Shown one piece after another: positions 16,351-26,171 of a DNA stretch of 38,341 nucleotides (positions are counted from its first letter, which is position 1; every line of letters begins with the position of its first letter). Source of the DNA: Bacteroidales bacterium UBA6346 (GTDB taxonomy: Bacteria; Bacteroidota; Bacteroidia; Bacteroidales; UBA932); the NCBI GenBank assembly GCA_002438905.1, contig DJSA01000056.1:28889-67229 (forward strand), in the 5' to 3' direction. A model generated the notes under the pieces. That model was not told where the DNA came from. It saw only the letters and a list, made by a program, of their open reading frames with translations, and ran no database searches. The translations under genes were made by a program, and so were the position numbers.

Positions 16351-17286
16351 ATGAAAAAGATTTTGCTTATCGTTGCGGCGGTTCTCGCCGGTGCGGTTGC
16401 CGTTTCTGCGCAGGACATGGCGCAGGCGACCGAGACTTACAACAATGGGGCAATGGCCCTTCAGGCAGGCAATGACGCCGAGGCTCTCGAAAACTTCAAG
16501 TCAGCCCTCACGATGGCTGAGGCTTGCGGTGAGGAAGGCGCGGAAATGGTGAACAACTGCAAGGAGTACATCCCGAAGATTATGTTTTCTATCGCGAAGG
16601 AGTCCATCAAGGGCGGAAATTACGACAAGGGACTCGCTGAGATTGACGCTGCCGTTGCACAGGCAAAGGAATATGGAGTTACCGAGGTTGTGGATGACGC
16701 CGAGGACCTGAAGCCGCAGGTTCTGATGAACAAGGCAAATGATCTTCTCAAGTCGAAAAATCTTGACGGAGCGATCGCTGCCTACAATGACCTGCTTGCG
16801 TTGAACCCAGCCAACGGAACAGCTCAGCTCCGTCTCGGAATGGCTTACGCGCAGAAGGGCGACATAGCAAGCGCTGAGACTGCATATCTTGCAGCAGTTG
16901 CAAACGGCCAGGAGAAAGCCGGCAAGAAGCAGCTTGCAAACATGTATCTCAAAGTGGCCCAGGCAGCTCTGAAAGGTCAGAAATATGCTGACGCATACGA
17001 CGCTGCGATGAAGTCAAACAGCTTCGTGGAGAGCGGCAATGCACTTTATTTTGCAGGAATGTCAGCGCAGAAACTCGGACAGGACGCAAAGGCAAACGAG
17101 GCTTTCGAGCAGTTTCTCACAGTTGCTCCGAATGACAAGAAGGCTGACGACATAAGGTGCACGCTTGCGGTGTCTTACCAGAAGGCCGGAAACAAGGCAA
17201 AGGCAGTGGAATACTATCAGAAGATTCTCACCAATCCGAAATATGCTGAAGTGGCAAAGGCTCAGATTGCCGCCCTCGGGAACTGA
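16351..17286 (+). CDS. secreted TPR-repeat protein
   Basis: From the ATG at 16351 the protein has 311 residues and a classic signal peptide (MKKILLIVAAVLAGAVAVSAQ); the in-frame start at 16315 would place 12 charged residues before it and is less likely. The mature part is a chain of tetratricopeptide repeats, with the usual A/G/Y pattern in ALQAGNDAEALENFKSAL, LDGAIAAYNDLLALNPAN, AQKGDIASAETAYLAAV, LGQDAKANEAFEQFLTVAPND and AGNKAKAVEYYQKIL. TPR proteins act as docking scaffolds; the partner is unknown and it probably sits in the periplasm. Eighteen bases separate it from the U32 gene, so the two may form an operon. Confidence 0.9.
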   Translation: MKKILLIVAAVLAGAVAVSAQDMAQATETYNNGAMALQAGNDAEALENFKSALTMAEACGEEGAEMVNNCKEYIPKIMFSIAKESIKGGNYDKGLAEIDAAVAQAKEYGVTEVVDDAEDLKPQVLMNKANDLLKSKNLDGAIAAYNDLLALNPANGTAQLRLGMAYAQKGDIASAETAYLAAVANGQEKAGKKQLANMYLKVAQAALKGQKYADAYDAAMKSNSFVESGNALYFAGMSAQKLGQDAKANEAFEQFLTVAPNDKKADDIRCTLAVSYQKAGNKAKAVEYYQKILTNPKYAEVAKAQIAALGN

Positions 17287-17304
17287 TTTGATTACCCGGG
17301 ATAA

Positions 17305-19566
17305 ATGAGAGAACTTGAACTGCTTGCTCCGGCAAGAAACATTGAAATCGGCATCGCAGCCATTGACTGCGGTGCCGATGCCGTTTATCTCGCGGGGCCG
17401 GCTTTCGGAGCAAGACAGGCGGCTGGGAACAGCGTGGAGGACATCCGCAGGCTTTGCGAGTATGCCCATAGGTTCGGAGTGAGGGTGTTCGTGACGCTGA
17501 ACACGATTATCTTTGAGGATGAGCTGGACGAGGCTTATGCACTTGCGCTTGCAATGCAGGAAGCCGGAGCGGACGCCCTGATTGTGCAGGATTTCGCGCT
17601 GCCGGCCTTTGAACAGAGGCATCCGGAGGAACTGACGATTCCGCTTCATGCTTCGACCCAGTGCTCAATCCGGACCGTGGAGGAGGCGCGGAGGATGGAT
17701 GCGCTCGGGTTTTCGAGGATTGTGCTTGAAAGGGAGCTGCCGCTGTCGAGGGTGAGGGAGATATGTTCCGCTGTGAGCTGCGAAGTGGAGGCATTCGTGC
17801 ACGGGGCGCTTTGCGTGTGCTACAGCGGGCAGTGCTATCTGTCGGAGATGCTGAGTGGGCGGAGCGCGAACAGGGGCGAATGCGTGCAGGCTTGCCGGTC
17901 GAGGTATGATCTGGTGAACGGGCGCGGAGAACCGGCGCGGTGGCCGGAATTGCCCCATAGCCTGACAGGGGAAGAGGCGCGGACAGCAGCAGGATACCGG
18001 CCGGGAAAGCCCGTGGCAGAGGACAGGACGCTGCTGTCACTGCGCGACCTCAACCTGCTTGAGCGCCTGTCGGAAATGGCGGAAGCTGGGGTGGACTCGT
18101 TTAAGATTGAGGGGCGGCTCAAGAGCATTTCTTACGTCAGGAACATCGTGGCGGCATATTCTCAGGCACTGGACAGGCTCGTGGACGCGAATCCTGGGAG
18201 ATATTGCAGGGCATCGTTTGGACACAGCGTCTGCGGTTTCACCCCGTCTCCGGCGAAGAGTTTCAATAGGGGTTTCACGCAAATTTTCTTCGACGGGAGG
18301 CGCGGCCAGTGGGCATGCCTTGATGCCGGCAAGGCGCTCGGAGAGGAAGTCGGGACCGTGGCGGCCGTGTCGCGCACGAGGAACGGAGTAAAAATAACCG
18401 TCAAGGCACTTCAGGACACAGCCACAAGCACGAGGACACTGACAAAAAATCTGCCTCCGGCAAAGGGCGGAAACTTCCCTGCTGAGCCGGTTCCGATACG
18501 TTTTCACAACGGCGATGGATTCTCTTTCATCGGAAAAGACGGCAAGGAACACGGATTCAGGGCAGACGTCTGCGAGGACAAGACGATTCTTTGCCGAGTC
18601 GCAGATGGCATAGCTCTGGGGATGCGGCTTTACCGCAATCTTGACACGGCTTTCGAGAAGGAACTTGAAACTGGTGGTACTCGCAGGATTGGGGTCAATT
18701 TGGCTGTAGACATCAAAGAAACCGGATGCCGGACGAAAAGCCTGAGTGAGGGGACTGATATCAGGAACTTCCGGGTCATTGTCAGAGCCGTCAGCGAAGA
18801 TGGTCGTGAGATTCAGCACGTTACAGAGATCAAGGCAGAGCCGGCAAGGAACCGGGAACGCATGCTTGGGATGATTTCCGGACAGCTCGGCAAGGACACC
18901 GGCATCTACGACTTTTCAGTGAAGGACATACATGTAGACGGGGACGTCACTTGTGACCTTCGCATCAGCGGTTCTGACACCGGCGACTTTGACACCAGAG
19001 CCATTGGCTCCAGCCATGGTCTTGACAGCACCCGCGGCACGGCGGCCGACAATGGCAACATCCCGATGATTTCGACCGCACAGCTGAATGCCATCCGCCG
19101 CTCTCTTGCCGGGGAACTCGACAGGCTTCCATGTAACGCCCGTCCGTTGAACCGCGCCATAATCAAAGGCTACCTCCCGGAGGCGCTGAAATTCCCCGAA
19201 CACATCAGCTATAAAAGCGATGTCGCCAACAGTCTTGCCGCCGATCTCTACCGCAGCCTCGGGGCGGAAACCGTCGAACCGGCATACGAAGCCATGAACA
19301 GAGGCTTATGGAAAGCCGAGCACTCTGACGCAGCATCAGCGGCATACAATGAGGCGACAAAAGACATGGAACAGCACGGCGGCATAGAACTGATGCGCAG
19401 CAAATACTGCATCCTAAATGAACTCGGTCTATGCCGCAAAACTCCCGCCTACACAGCCCTCACCTCGGCCAACGATCTCCGCTCCGGCCTTTTCCTCCGC
19501 AACAACGGCCGTCTGCTTTCCCTCCACTTTGACTGCAAAAACTGCGAGATGGTTGTGAGCAGATAA
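17305..19566 (+). CDS. U32 family protein, RlhA (23S rRNA C2501 hydroxylation)-like
   Basis: The N-terminal domain (about 1-330) has the U32 signatures LLAPARNIEIGIAAIDCGADAVYL, ASTQCSIRT, and the Cys-rich block EAFVHGALCVCYSGQCYLSEM with NRGECVQACR (about 160-195), then DSFKIEGRLKSISYV. The second half resembles the C-terminal region of E. coli RlhA/YdcP, which is needed for hydroxylation of 23S rRNA cytidine. At 753 residues it is about 100 longer than E. coli RlhA; a Ser/Gly/Asp-rich stretch near residues 550-590 accounts for part of this. 'Peptidase U32' is the older name and may be misleading. The RlhA assignment rests on length and two-part layout. Confidence 0.85.
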   Translation: MRELELLAPARNIEIGIAAIDCGADAVYLAGPAFGARQAAGNSVEDIRRLCEYAHRFGVRVFVTLNTIIFEDELDEAYALALAMQEAGADALIVQDFALPAFEQRHPEELTIPLHASTQCSIRTVEEARRMDALGFSRIVLERELPLSRVREICSAVSCEVEAFVHGALCVCYSGQCYLSEMLSGRSANRGECVQACRSRYDLVNGRGEPARWPELPHSLTGEEARTAAGYRPGKPVAEDRTLLSLRDLNLLERLSEMAEAGVDSFKIEGRLKSISYVRNIVAAYSQALDRLVDANPGRYCRASFGHSVCGFTPSPAKSFNRGFTQIFFDGRRGQWACLDAGKALGEEVGTVAAVSRTRNGVKITVKALQDTATSTRTLTKNLPPAKGGNFPAEPVPIRFHNGDGFSFIGKDGKEHGFRADVCEDKTILCRVADGIALGMRLYRNLDTAFEKELETGGTRRIGVNLAVDIKETGCRTKSLSEGTDIRNFRVIVRAVSEDGREIQHVTEIKAEPARNRERMLGMISGQLGKDTGIYDFSVKDIHVDGDVTCDLRISGSDTGDFDTRAIGSSHGLDSTRGTAADNGNIPMISTAQLNAIRRSLAGELDRLPCNARPLNRAIIKGYLPEALKFPEHISYKSDVANSLAADLYRSLGAETVEPAYEAMNRGLWKAEHSDAASAAYNEATKDMEQHGGIELMRSKYCILNELGLCRKTPAYTALTSANDLRSGLFLRNNGRLLSLHFDCKNCEMVVSR

Positions 19567-19582
19567 GCGCAGCAAAAATTGC

Positions 19583-19590
19583 TATCTTTG
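19583..19590 (+). promoter_or_regulatory. -7 box of the Type ISP restriction gene
   Basis: TATCTTTG matches TAnnTTTG exactly, 28 bases before the ATG at 19618 and just after the U32 stop codon. No clear TTTG box at the expected spacing. Confidence 0.5.
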
Positions 19591-19617
19591 CAGAAAACAA
19601 CGATAGGTCCACAGGCA

Positions 19618-22600
19618 ATGAAAATCGAAGACATACTTGAAAAATTCCGCAGAGAGTCATTCTCTGAAAAGGAAAAGGGAACCCAATTCGAGCGACTGAT
19701 GCGCTCGTGGCTTCTCACAGATCCAAGGTACTCTTGTCTTACAGATGTCTGGCTATGGGAGGATTTCCCCGCCAGAACGGAATTTGGGGGAAAGGACATA
19801 GGCATCGACCTGGTGGCCTGTACTGAATTGGGTGATTATTGGGCCATCCAATGTAAATGCTACCAGGAAAACTCGATTATTGACAAACCGGCTGTTGATT
19901 CATTCCTTTCCACATCAAGCAAGACTTTCCATATCTCCGGATCTCCCATCGCATCAAGGTTTACTGTCAGAATGTGGATATCCACAACAGAGAAATGGGG
20001 ATCAACTGCGGAGGAAGCGATACGAAATCAAGACCCACCTGTAAATAGAGTCGGTTTGGCCGATCTTGAATCTTCTCCTGTGGAATGGGATAAGCTCCTG
20101 CAGGGATTGGAGGGGAAGGATGCTCTGACCGAAAGGAAGCACCCTTTGAAACATCAGCTTGAAGCTATCTCCAAAGCGGCCGCTCACTATAAGGAAAACG
20201 ACAGAGGAAAACTCATAATGGCATGTGGCACAGGCAAGACCTACACATCGCTCGTAATGATGGAAAACCTCCTGAACAATAAAGGACTCGTCTTGTTCAT
20301 GGTACCGTCCATATCTCTTTTGGGACAAAGCCTGAATGCCTGGTCGGCAGACGCAAAGAAGCCAATCAAGGCCGTGTGCATCTGCTCCGACAGCAGGGCG
20401 TCAAGGAAAATACAGAAAGAGTTGGATCTTATTACAGACGGGGCGATAGACCTTGCTGTCCCCGCGTGTACGAACCCGGATTCGATTGTCCGACAATTAA
20501 AAGCTTATCATGACCACGATGGACTGACAGTCGTATTCTCAACTTACCAATCAATAGACGCTGTCAGCGAAGCGCAGAAGAAACTGCTTGAATCTACAAA
20601 CAACGAATACGGCGTATTTGATTTTATTATCTGCGATGAGGCACATAGGACAACCGGAGTCAAAGTAAGTGATGCCGATGAAAGCAGCTTCACCAAGATT
20701 CATTCAGATGACAATGTTCGTGGAAAGAAACGCCTTTATATGACGGCCACGCCGCGACTTTATGGAGAGTCGGCCAAAATAAAAGCCTCCGAGAAGGATT
20801 GCATCCTCTGTTCAATGGATGATGAATCCATATATGGAAAAGAGTTCTATAGGGTAAACTTCGCATACGCAGTTTCCAATGGACTTCTGACCGACTATAA
20901 GGTTCTGGTTTTGACTGTAAGTGAGGATGACATACCGGAGAATCTGCAGGCCGAAATAAAGATGGGCTTACGTACGGAACTGAACTACGATGATACGGCC
21001 AAACTGATAGGAGTCATCAACGGCTTGTCGAAAATCATTCGCGGCGATGAAGGCAAGACCTGGGCCGCGGATCCGTGCAAGATGAAACGCGCACTTGCCT
21101 TCTGTTCCGCCATAGGGGACGCATCCAAAACAGGAACATCTAAAAATGTAACGGCTGTTCTTCCGGAAATCGACAAGAAATACAAGGAGCAGATAGAAAA
21201 TGGCGAAGAGCGTAGTAAGGTTGTGGATATACACACAAGGCATATTGACGGTTCAATGAATTCTTCCGAAAGGAATGCAATCCTTTCATGGCTTAAAGAA
21301 GACGGAGAAGACGGTGAGTGCAAGGTCGTCACAAATGTAAGGTGTCTTTCAGAAGGCGTGGATGTGCCTGCCTTGGATGCAGTTCTGTTCCTTTCCTCCA
21401 GAAACAGTCAGGTAGACGTGGTTCAATCCGTCGGACGAGTCATGAGAAATTTCCATAAGGGAGAAACTGACGAAAAGAAATATGGTTATATCATCATCCC
21501 AGTCGTCGTCCCTCAAAACGTGAGACCGGAAGATGCTCTGAGCGACAACAAATACTTCAAAGTTGTCTGGGACATTCTGAACGCCCTCCGTTCTCACGAC
21601 GATCAGTTCAATGCTGAAGTGCAGAAATTGTCTCTCAACAAGAGGAAAGACGGTAAGGTCACAATCGGAAGGGTCGGAATCGGGCACAACAGTCTCGTCG
21701 CAGGCTACAATCAGGACGACGAAGACGCACAAGTGCTTAAAGACGAGGAAATTGCACATCAGCTTGAGATTCGTTTCGGTGAACTGAAAGAAGGCATCTA
21801 TGCAAAGCTCGTCGAAAAATGCGGCGACAGGATGTATTGGGAGAACTGGGCAAAGGAAGTCGGAATTATCGCCAGGAAGTTTATTGACCGGATTCATCGT
21901 CTGGTCATAATGGAGCACAGGCACGAAGCCGAGTTCAAAAAGTATATCGAAGGGCTGCAAAAGAATCTCAACCCGTCTGTAGATGCTGACCAGGCAATTG
22001 AGATGCTTGCGCAGCACATGATCACGAAGCCCGTGTTTGATGCTCTGTTTGCTGACTATGGATTTGTTACAAACAATGCAGTCAGCCGATCGATGCAGTC
22101 AATGATAGATATTTTGAGGGAAGAAGCCTTTGAAAAAGATACAGAGGTTCTTAATAAGTTTTACACTTCTGTGAAAATAAATGTCGGCAACATCGACAAC
22201 CTTGAAGGCAAACAGACCGTCATCAAGAATCTGTATGAGAAATTCTTCAAAGGTGCATTTCCCAAAACCGTGGACACGCTCGGGATTGTCTATACCCCCG
22301 TGGAATGCGTGGACTTCATCATACATTCCGTCAATGAACTTCTTAAGTCGGAGTTCGACACATCTTTGACCGAGGATAATGTCCATATCCTTGATCCGTT
22401 TACGGGAACTGGAACTTTCATCACCCGTCTCCTCCAGTCCGGTCTGATCCGTCCTGAAGACATGGAAAGAAAGTATCTAAACGAGATTCATTGCAATGAA
22501 ATAGTGCTCCTCGCCTATTACATCGCAGATGTGAACATCGAAAGTGTCTTCCACGACCTTGTAAAACGGGACAAATATCTGCCCTTTGACGGAATATGCC

Positions 22601-24522
22601 TTACGGACACATTTCAGCTCAATGAGGAAGGGGATAATGACATCTTCTCCCAAGTTTTCAAGGAGAACTCGGAACGCGTAATCAAACAAAAGAAAGCCCC
22701 TGTTCGTGTCATCATAGGAAATCCGCCGTACTCAGTAGGCCAAAAGTCGGCAAACGACAATGCCCAGAATCTCAGTTATCCACAACTCGACAAAAGAATT
22801 GCCGAGACATACGCGGACTGCGTAAACACAACCAACAAGAATTCACTTTACGACTCCTACATCAAGGCATTCCGTTGGGCCAGTGACAGAATCTCACAAT
22901 GCAAAGACGGAGGAATCGTGGCGTTCATCAGCAACGGAGCCTGGATAGACGGCAGCGCCCAGGAGGGAGTCCGCAGGTGTTTCGAGAAAGAGTTCTCTTC
23001 TGTCTATGTGTTCAATCTGAGAGGAAACCAAAGAACGAGCGGAGAACTTTCAAGAAAAGAAGGAGGCAAGATTTTCGGTTCCGGTTCCCGTACACCTATC
23101 GCCATAACGATTCTCGTAAAGAATCCGGCGAAGAAAGGAAAGGCGGAAATCCATTATCACGACATCGGCGACTATCTCACCCGCGAGCAGAAGCTCAAGA
23201 TTATCAGCGACTTCAAATCCATCAGTTCACAAAAAATGGATTGGGAGACCATTGTTCCGAATAAGAAGGGCGACTGGATCAACCAGCGGGGCGACGAATT
23301 TGACACACTTATACCTTTGGCTCCGGAAAAGAAATACTCTCACGACAACCGGAGTGTTTTCGTGACCTGCTCAAACGGAGCAAAGACACAAAGGGATGCC
23401 TGGGCTTACAACTCTTCCTGCCGCCAAGTTGAAGCCGCTGCCAAAGACAGCATCGACTTGTACAATGCGACACGTTCGGCAATTTCCTCCGGTGAGAGAG
23501 TAGAGCCTGACTTCAGCACGCATAAGATAAGTTGGACACGGGCTGTCCTTGATGATCTCAAACGTGGCACTGTTTATGATTACACTGAAGGAGAAATACT
23601 CACGGCACTTTACCGTCCCTTCTACAAGCAGGCTATGTTCTGGTACAAGCCTCTGGTCGAGATGCGGTACCAGGTACCGCATCTCTTCCCTGTCCGAGAG
23701 GCGGAAAATGTCGTAATTTGTGTCAGTGGTGCCAAAGGTATGACAGTTCTTATTTCCGATATCATAGCAGATTTACATTTCATTGGTGATACCGAATGCT
23801 TCCCACTCTATTGGTACGAAGAGAACAACAATCCGCAAGGGTCTCTCTTCGACGATGTTGACGACAGCAAACATATCCGCAGAGACGGGGTCTCCGATTG
23901 GATTCTGAAGGAAGTAAGGAGTCGCTATGGGAATACGAGATCACTCACGAAAGAGCACATATTCTATTACATCTATGGTTTCCTCCACAGTGAACAATAT
24001 AGGAAAAGATTCGCAGCAGAACTGAAGAAGTCACTCCCGCGCATATCCTTCCCTGACAAGGTGGAAGATTTTCTGAAATTCTATAATGCAGGAAAGAAAC
24101 TCGCGGAACTTCACCTGCACTATGAGGATGTTCCCGCATACCCGGACATCTGCATCGAAGCCGATGAAGAGGAAGGCGATTCCTTCGATTTCTATTCGGT
24201 TCAGAAGATGAGGTTCTTGTCCAAGACTCGGAGAGACACCATAATCTACAATGGAAGAATCCGAGTCACAGGTATTCCAGAAAAGGCGTACGAGTACATA
24301 ATAAACGGGAAATCAGCCATCGAATGGATAATGGAACGCTATCAGGTGAGCGTAGATAATGGGAAAAATGGAAGTATGATCAAGAATGACCCTAATGACT
24401 GGTCAAGGGAACACAATAAACCACGCTACATCCTCAATCTTCTGTTGTCCGTTATCAATGTGTCGGTCAAAACTATAGACATCGTGGATAGTCTTCCGGA
24501 TTGTACATCGCATTCCCGATGA
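19618..24522 (+). CDS. single-chain Type ISP restriction-modification enzyme
   Basis: One protein of 1634 residues (from the ATG at 19618) carries all activities, as in LlaGI and LlaBIII (about 1570-1580 residues). Residues 1-130: Mrr-like PD-(D/E)xK nuclease with GGKDIGID (D60/D64) and Q78-C-K80. Residues about 175-620: SF2 translocase with Walker A CGTGKT (203-208), DEAH (340-343), MTATPR (375-380) and QSVGRVMR (603-610). Residues about 620-880: coupler. Residues about 880-1200: gamma-type adenine methyltransferase with DPFTGTGTF (motif I, 926-934) and NPPY (motif IV, 1035-1038). The rest is the likely target recognition domain. All catalytic motifs are intact. Known family members methylate one strand of an asymmetric site and cleave after head-on translocation. 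It needs no partner genes, and none are adjacent. The target site cannot be read from sequence. Confidence 0.95.
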   Translation: MKIEDILEKFRRESFSEKEKGTQFERLMRSWLLTDPRYSCLTDVWLWEDFPARTEFGGKDIGIDLVACTELGDYWAIQCKCYQENSIIDKPAVDSFLSTSSKTFHISGSPIASRFTVRMWISTTEKWGSTAEEAIRNQDPPVNRVGLADLESSPVEWDKLLQGLEGKDALTERKHPLKHQLEAISKAAAHYKENDRGKLIMACGTGKTYTSLVMMENLLNNKGLVLFMVPSISLLGQSLNAWSADAKKPIKAVCICSDSRASRKIQKELDLITDGAIDLAVPACTNPDSIVRQLKAYHDHDGLTVVFSTYQSIDAVSEAQKKLLESTNNEYGVFDFIICDEAHRTTGVKVSDADESSFTKIHSDDNVRGKKRLYMTATPRLYGESAKIKASEKDCILCSMDDESIYGKEFYRVNFAYAVSNGLLTDYKVLVLTVSEDDIPENLQAEIKMGLRTELNYDDTAKLIGVINGLSKIIRGDEGKTWAADPCKMKRALAFCSAIGDASKTGTSKNVTAVLPEIDKKYKEQIENGEERSKVVDIHTRHIDGSMNSSERNAILSWLKEDGEDGECKVVTNVRCLSEGVDVPALDAVLFLSSRNSQVDVVQSVGRVMRNFHKGETDEKKYGYIIIPVVVPQNVRPEDALSDNKYFKVVWDILNALRSHDDQFNAEVQKLSLNKRKDGKVTIGRVGIGHNSLVAGYNQDDEDAQVLKDEEIAHQLEIRFGELKEGIYAKLVEKCGDRMYWENWAKEVGIIARKFIDRIHRLVIMEHRHEAEFKKYIEGLQKNLNPSVDADQAIEMLAQHMITKPVFDALFADYGFVTNNAVSRSMQSMIDILREEAFEKDTEVLNKFYTSVKINVGNIDNLEGKQTVIKNLYEKFFKGAFPKTVDTLGIVYTPVECVDFIIHSVNELLKSEFDTSLTEDNVHILDPFTGTGTFITRLLQSGLIRPEDMERKYLNEIHCNEIVLLAYYIADVNIESVFHDLVKRDKYLPFDGICLTDTFQLNEEGDNDIFSQVFKENSERVIKQKKAPVRVIIGNPPYSVGQKSANDNAQNLSYPQLDKRIAETYADCVNTTNKNSLYDSYIKAFRWASDRISQCKDGGIVAFISNGAWIDGSAQEGVRRCFEKEFSSVYVFNLRGNQRTSGELSRKEGGKIFGSGSRTPIAITILVKNPAKKGKAEIHYHDIGDYLTREQKLKIISDFKSISSQKMDWETIVPNKKGDWINQRGDEFDTLIPLAPEKKYSHDNRSVFVTCSNGAKTQRDAWAYNSSCRQVEAAAKDSIDLYNATRSAISSGERVEPDFSTHKISWTRAVLDDLKRGTVYDYTEGEILTALYRPFYKQAMFWYKPLVEMRYQVPHLFPVREAENVVICVSGAKGMTVLISDIIADLHFIGDTECFPLYWYEENNNPQGSLFDDVDDSKHIRRDGVSDWILKEVRSRYGNTRSLTKEHIFYYIYGFLHSEQYRKRFAAELKKSLPRISFPDKVEDFLKFYNAGKKLAELHLHYEDVPAYPDICIEADEEEGDSFDFYSVQKMRFLSKTRRDTIIYNGRIRVTGIPEKAYEYIINGKSAIEWIMERYQVSVDNGKNGSMIKNDPNDWSREHNKPRYILNLLLSVINVSVKTIDIVDSLPDCTSHSR

Positions 24523-24551
24523 GGGTGACTAAAAAGGTCATCCTCTTTTTT
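24521..24551 (+). terminator. terminator after the Type ISP gene
   Basis: GAGGGTGAC (24521-24529) pairs with GTCATCCTC (24537-24545) with one G-U pair, followed by six T (24546-24551). The stop codon lies at the foot of the stem. Confidence 0.85.
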
Positions 24552-24565
24552 ATGGAGACGCCCCG

Positions 24566-25981
24566 TCAATACTCAATGACTTCGAAGGTGATGTCGACGT
24601 CGCCGAAGTGGCCTACGAGGTTGCTGGTGGCATCGATGTAGCGACGGCTGAGCTGGCCGCGCCAGACAATGTCGTCGCGGGAGTTGAACGGGAGGGAGAT
24701 GTCGAAGCCGTAGCTCTTGGACTTGATTTTGACCACTGCGGAGCATTTCCATTGCTCAACCGTGCCGCCGTCGTCTTCCGTTATCATAAACGCCACCTTG
24801 TCAAGCTGCTCGGACCAGTCTGAGACGATCACCGTGTTGAACGGAAGGGGCTGACCTTTCTGCTTGCGCTTCACAACGATCATGAAGTCCGTGACCTGCG
24901 GGGTGTAGAGGCGCAGCTCGGCCTCGGTGGAGGCGAAGAAATCGTTGACGGAGCCGGCCTTGATGAAGAACTCGGAGCCGCCGGCAAACCAGCTGTCGTA
25001 GTTGCGCTTCATTGTGAACTCCTTGAGCACAAGGGTCTTCAGTGCGGAGCCGCCTGTTTTTGTGAAAGAAACGGACGCCTCATTGTCTCCGGCACTCTGC
25101 CCGGCAAACGAACCAGAGGCATATGGCAATGCTGAAATTCCTGTTGATGCGGAGGACATAGAGGCCTGTCTTTTCCCGCCGATAATCAGCGTCCCGCCTC
25201 CATTGTCCCACTCGGGATGCTCGCGGCGCATGATTTCAAGCGAAGTGAAGCCGCAGTCCGAGTTGCGGTTCACAACCCAGACCGGGTTCTTCTCCGCAAA
25301 GGTCTCGTCAATCTCCAGGGTCTCCACAGCGCGGCTTCCGTCCTCCCGTTCGACAATCCGATAGCCTATGTTCACGTCTGAATTGTCACCCGGATCAAAG
25401 GTGAAGACCGGCGCCGACTCACCGTCCCAGTTTTCCGAATAGGGCCAGTAAATCTGCACGTCAGAGGACTCCAGAGCCGCGAGATAGGCATCAGCGTCAT
25501 TTCCGAAGCCGGAGTCTGACGAGCCGGCACCTGATGAGGACGCGTTCGATGAGGCTGCATCCGGAGTTTCTGACCGGGAGGCGCCGGAGCCGGAGTTACC
25601 TGCCCCCGCAGACCTGGTGGCTACCGAAGCCTTCACATGCTCGCGTATAAGCTCACGCAGCGGCCGGACGTATGCCTTAGAGGCAGCCGCAGCCTTGGTC
25701 TGGGTGTCGCCCACGCCCTTTCCGGGAGAGGCGAAGAGATCCGACATCATGTATTCTTCATCGTAGCCGTTGCCGGAAGAGGAAACCACTGCCGAATGCA
25801 CCTCGCGGTAATGCTCCGGTTCAAGCGGCAGCTCCGAAAGCATTGCAGCCACACGGTCGAGGGCAACCGGGCTCACATCATTATTTGAGGGAGCATTTCC
25901 AATCTCCTTTTCACAGGAAAACAGCAACGGGAGCAGACCCGCGCACAGGAATAATCTGAACTTTCTCATAGCAATTTTCAT
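24566..25981 (-). CDS. surface or periplasmic lipoprotein, function unknown
   Basis: The 471-residue protein begins MKIAMRKFRLFLCAGLLPLLFSCEKE, a lipoprotein signal with lipobox LLFSC, so the mature protein starts at the cysteine near residue 23 (an ATG at 25969 would also work). Glu/Lys residues just after the cysteine are compatible with outer-membrane sorting in Bacteroidota. Residues about 115-160 are a low-complexity Ser/Gly/Ala linker. The C-terminal half looks beta-rich (VQIYWPYSENWDGESAPVFTFDP, TLIIGGKRQ, DFMIVVKRKQKGQPLPF, VGHFGDVDITFEVIEY). I recognise no named family. It lies downstream of prmC on the same strand after a 190-base gap. Confidence 0.85.
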   Translation of the reverse strand: MKIAMRKFRLFLCAGLLPLLFSCEKEIGNAPSNNDVSPVALDRVAAMLSELPLEPEHYREVHSAVVSSSGNGYDEEYMMSDLFASPGKGVGDTQTKAAAASKAYVRPLRELIREHVKASVATRSAGAGNSGSGASRSETPDAASSNASSSGAGSSDSGFGNDADAYLAALESSDVQIYWPYSENWDGESAPVFTFDPGDNSDVNIGYRIVEREDGSRAVETLEIDETFAEKNPVWVVNRNSDCGFTSLEIMRREHPEWDNGGGTLIIGGKRQASMSSASTGISALPYASGSFAGQSAGDNEASVSFTKTGGSALKTLVLKEFTMKRNYDSWFAGGSEFFIKAGSVNDFFASTEAELRLYTPQVTDFMIVVKRKQKGQPLPFNTVIVSDWSEQLDKVAFMITEDDGGTVEQWKCSAVVKIKSKSYGFDISLPFNSRDDIVWRGQLSRRYIDATSNLVGHFGDVDITFEVIEY

Positions 25982-26171
25982 TTATTGCCGCAAAGTGACG
26001 AAGAAAATTCAGGATGTGGAAATATTCAGCGGATAAAGTCACAAATATGCCCTACAGCGCCACAGAAGGCACATTACACTCAAAAATCGAAGGGGAAAGT
26101 TTGCGCGAACTCTGTCAGAAAACAGCATTGTCCGAGGACTTACAGAATCGGCACCACAGGGCTATGGAGAG

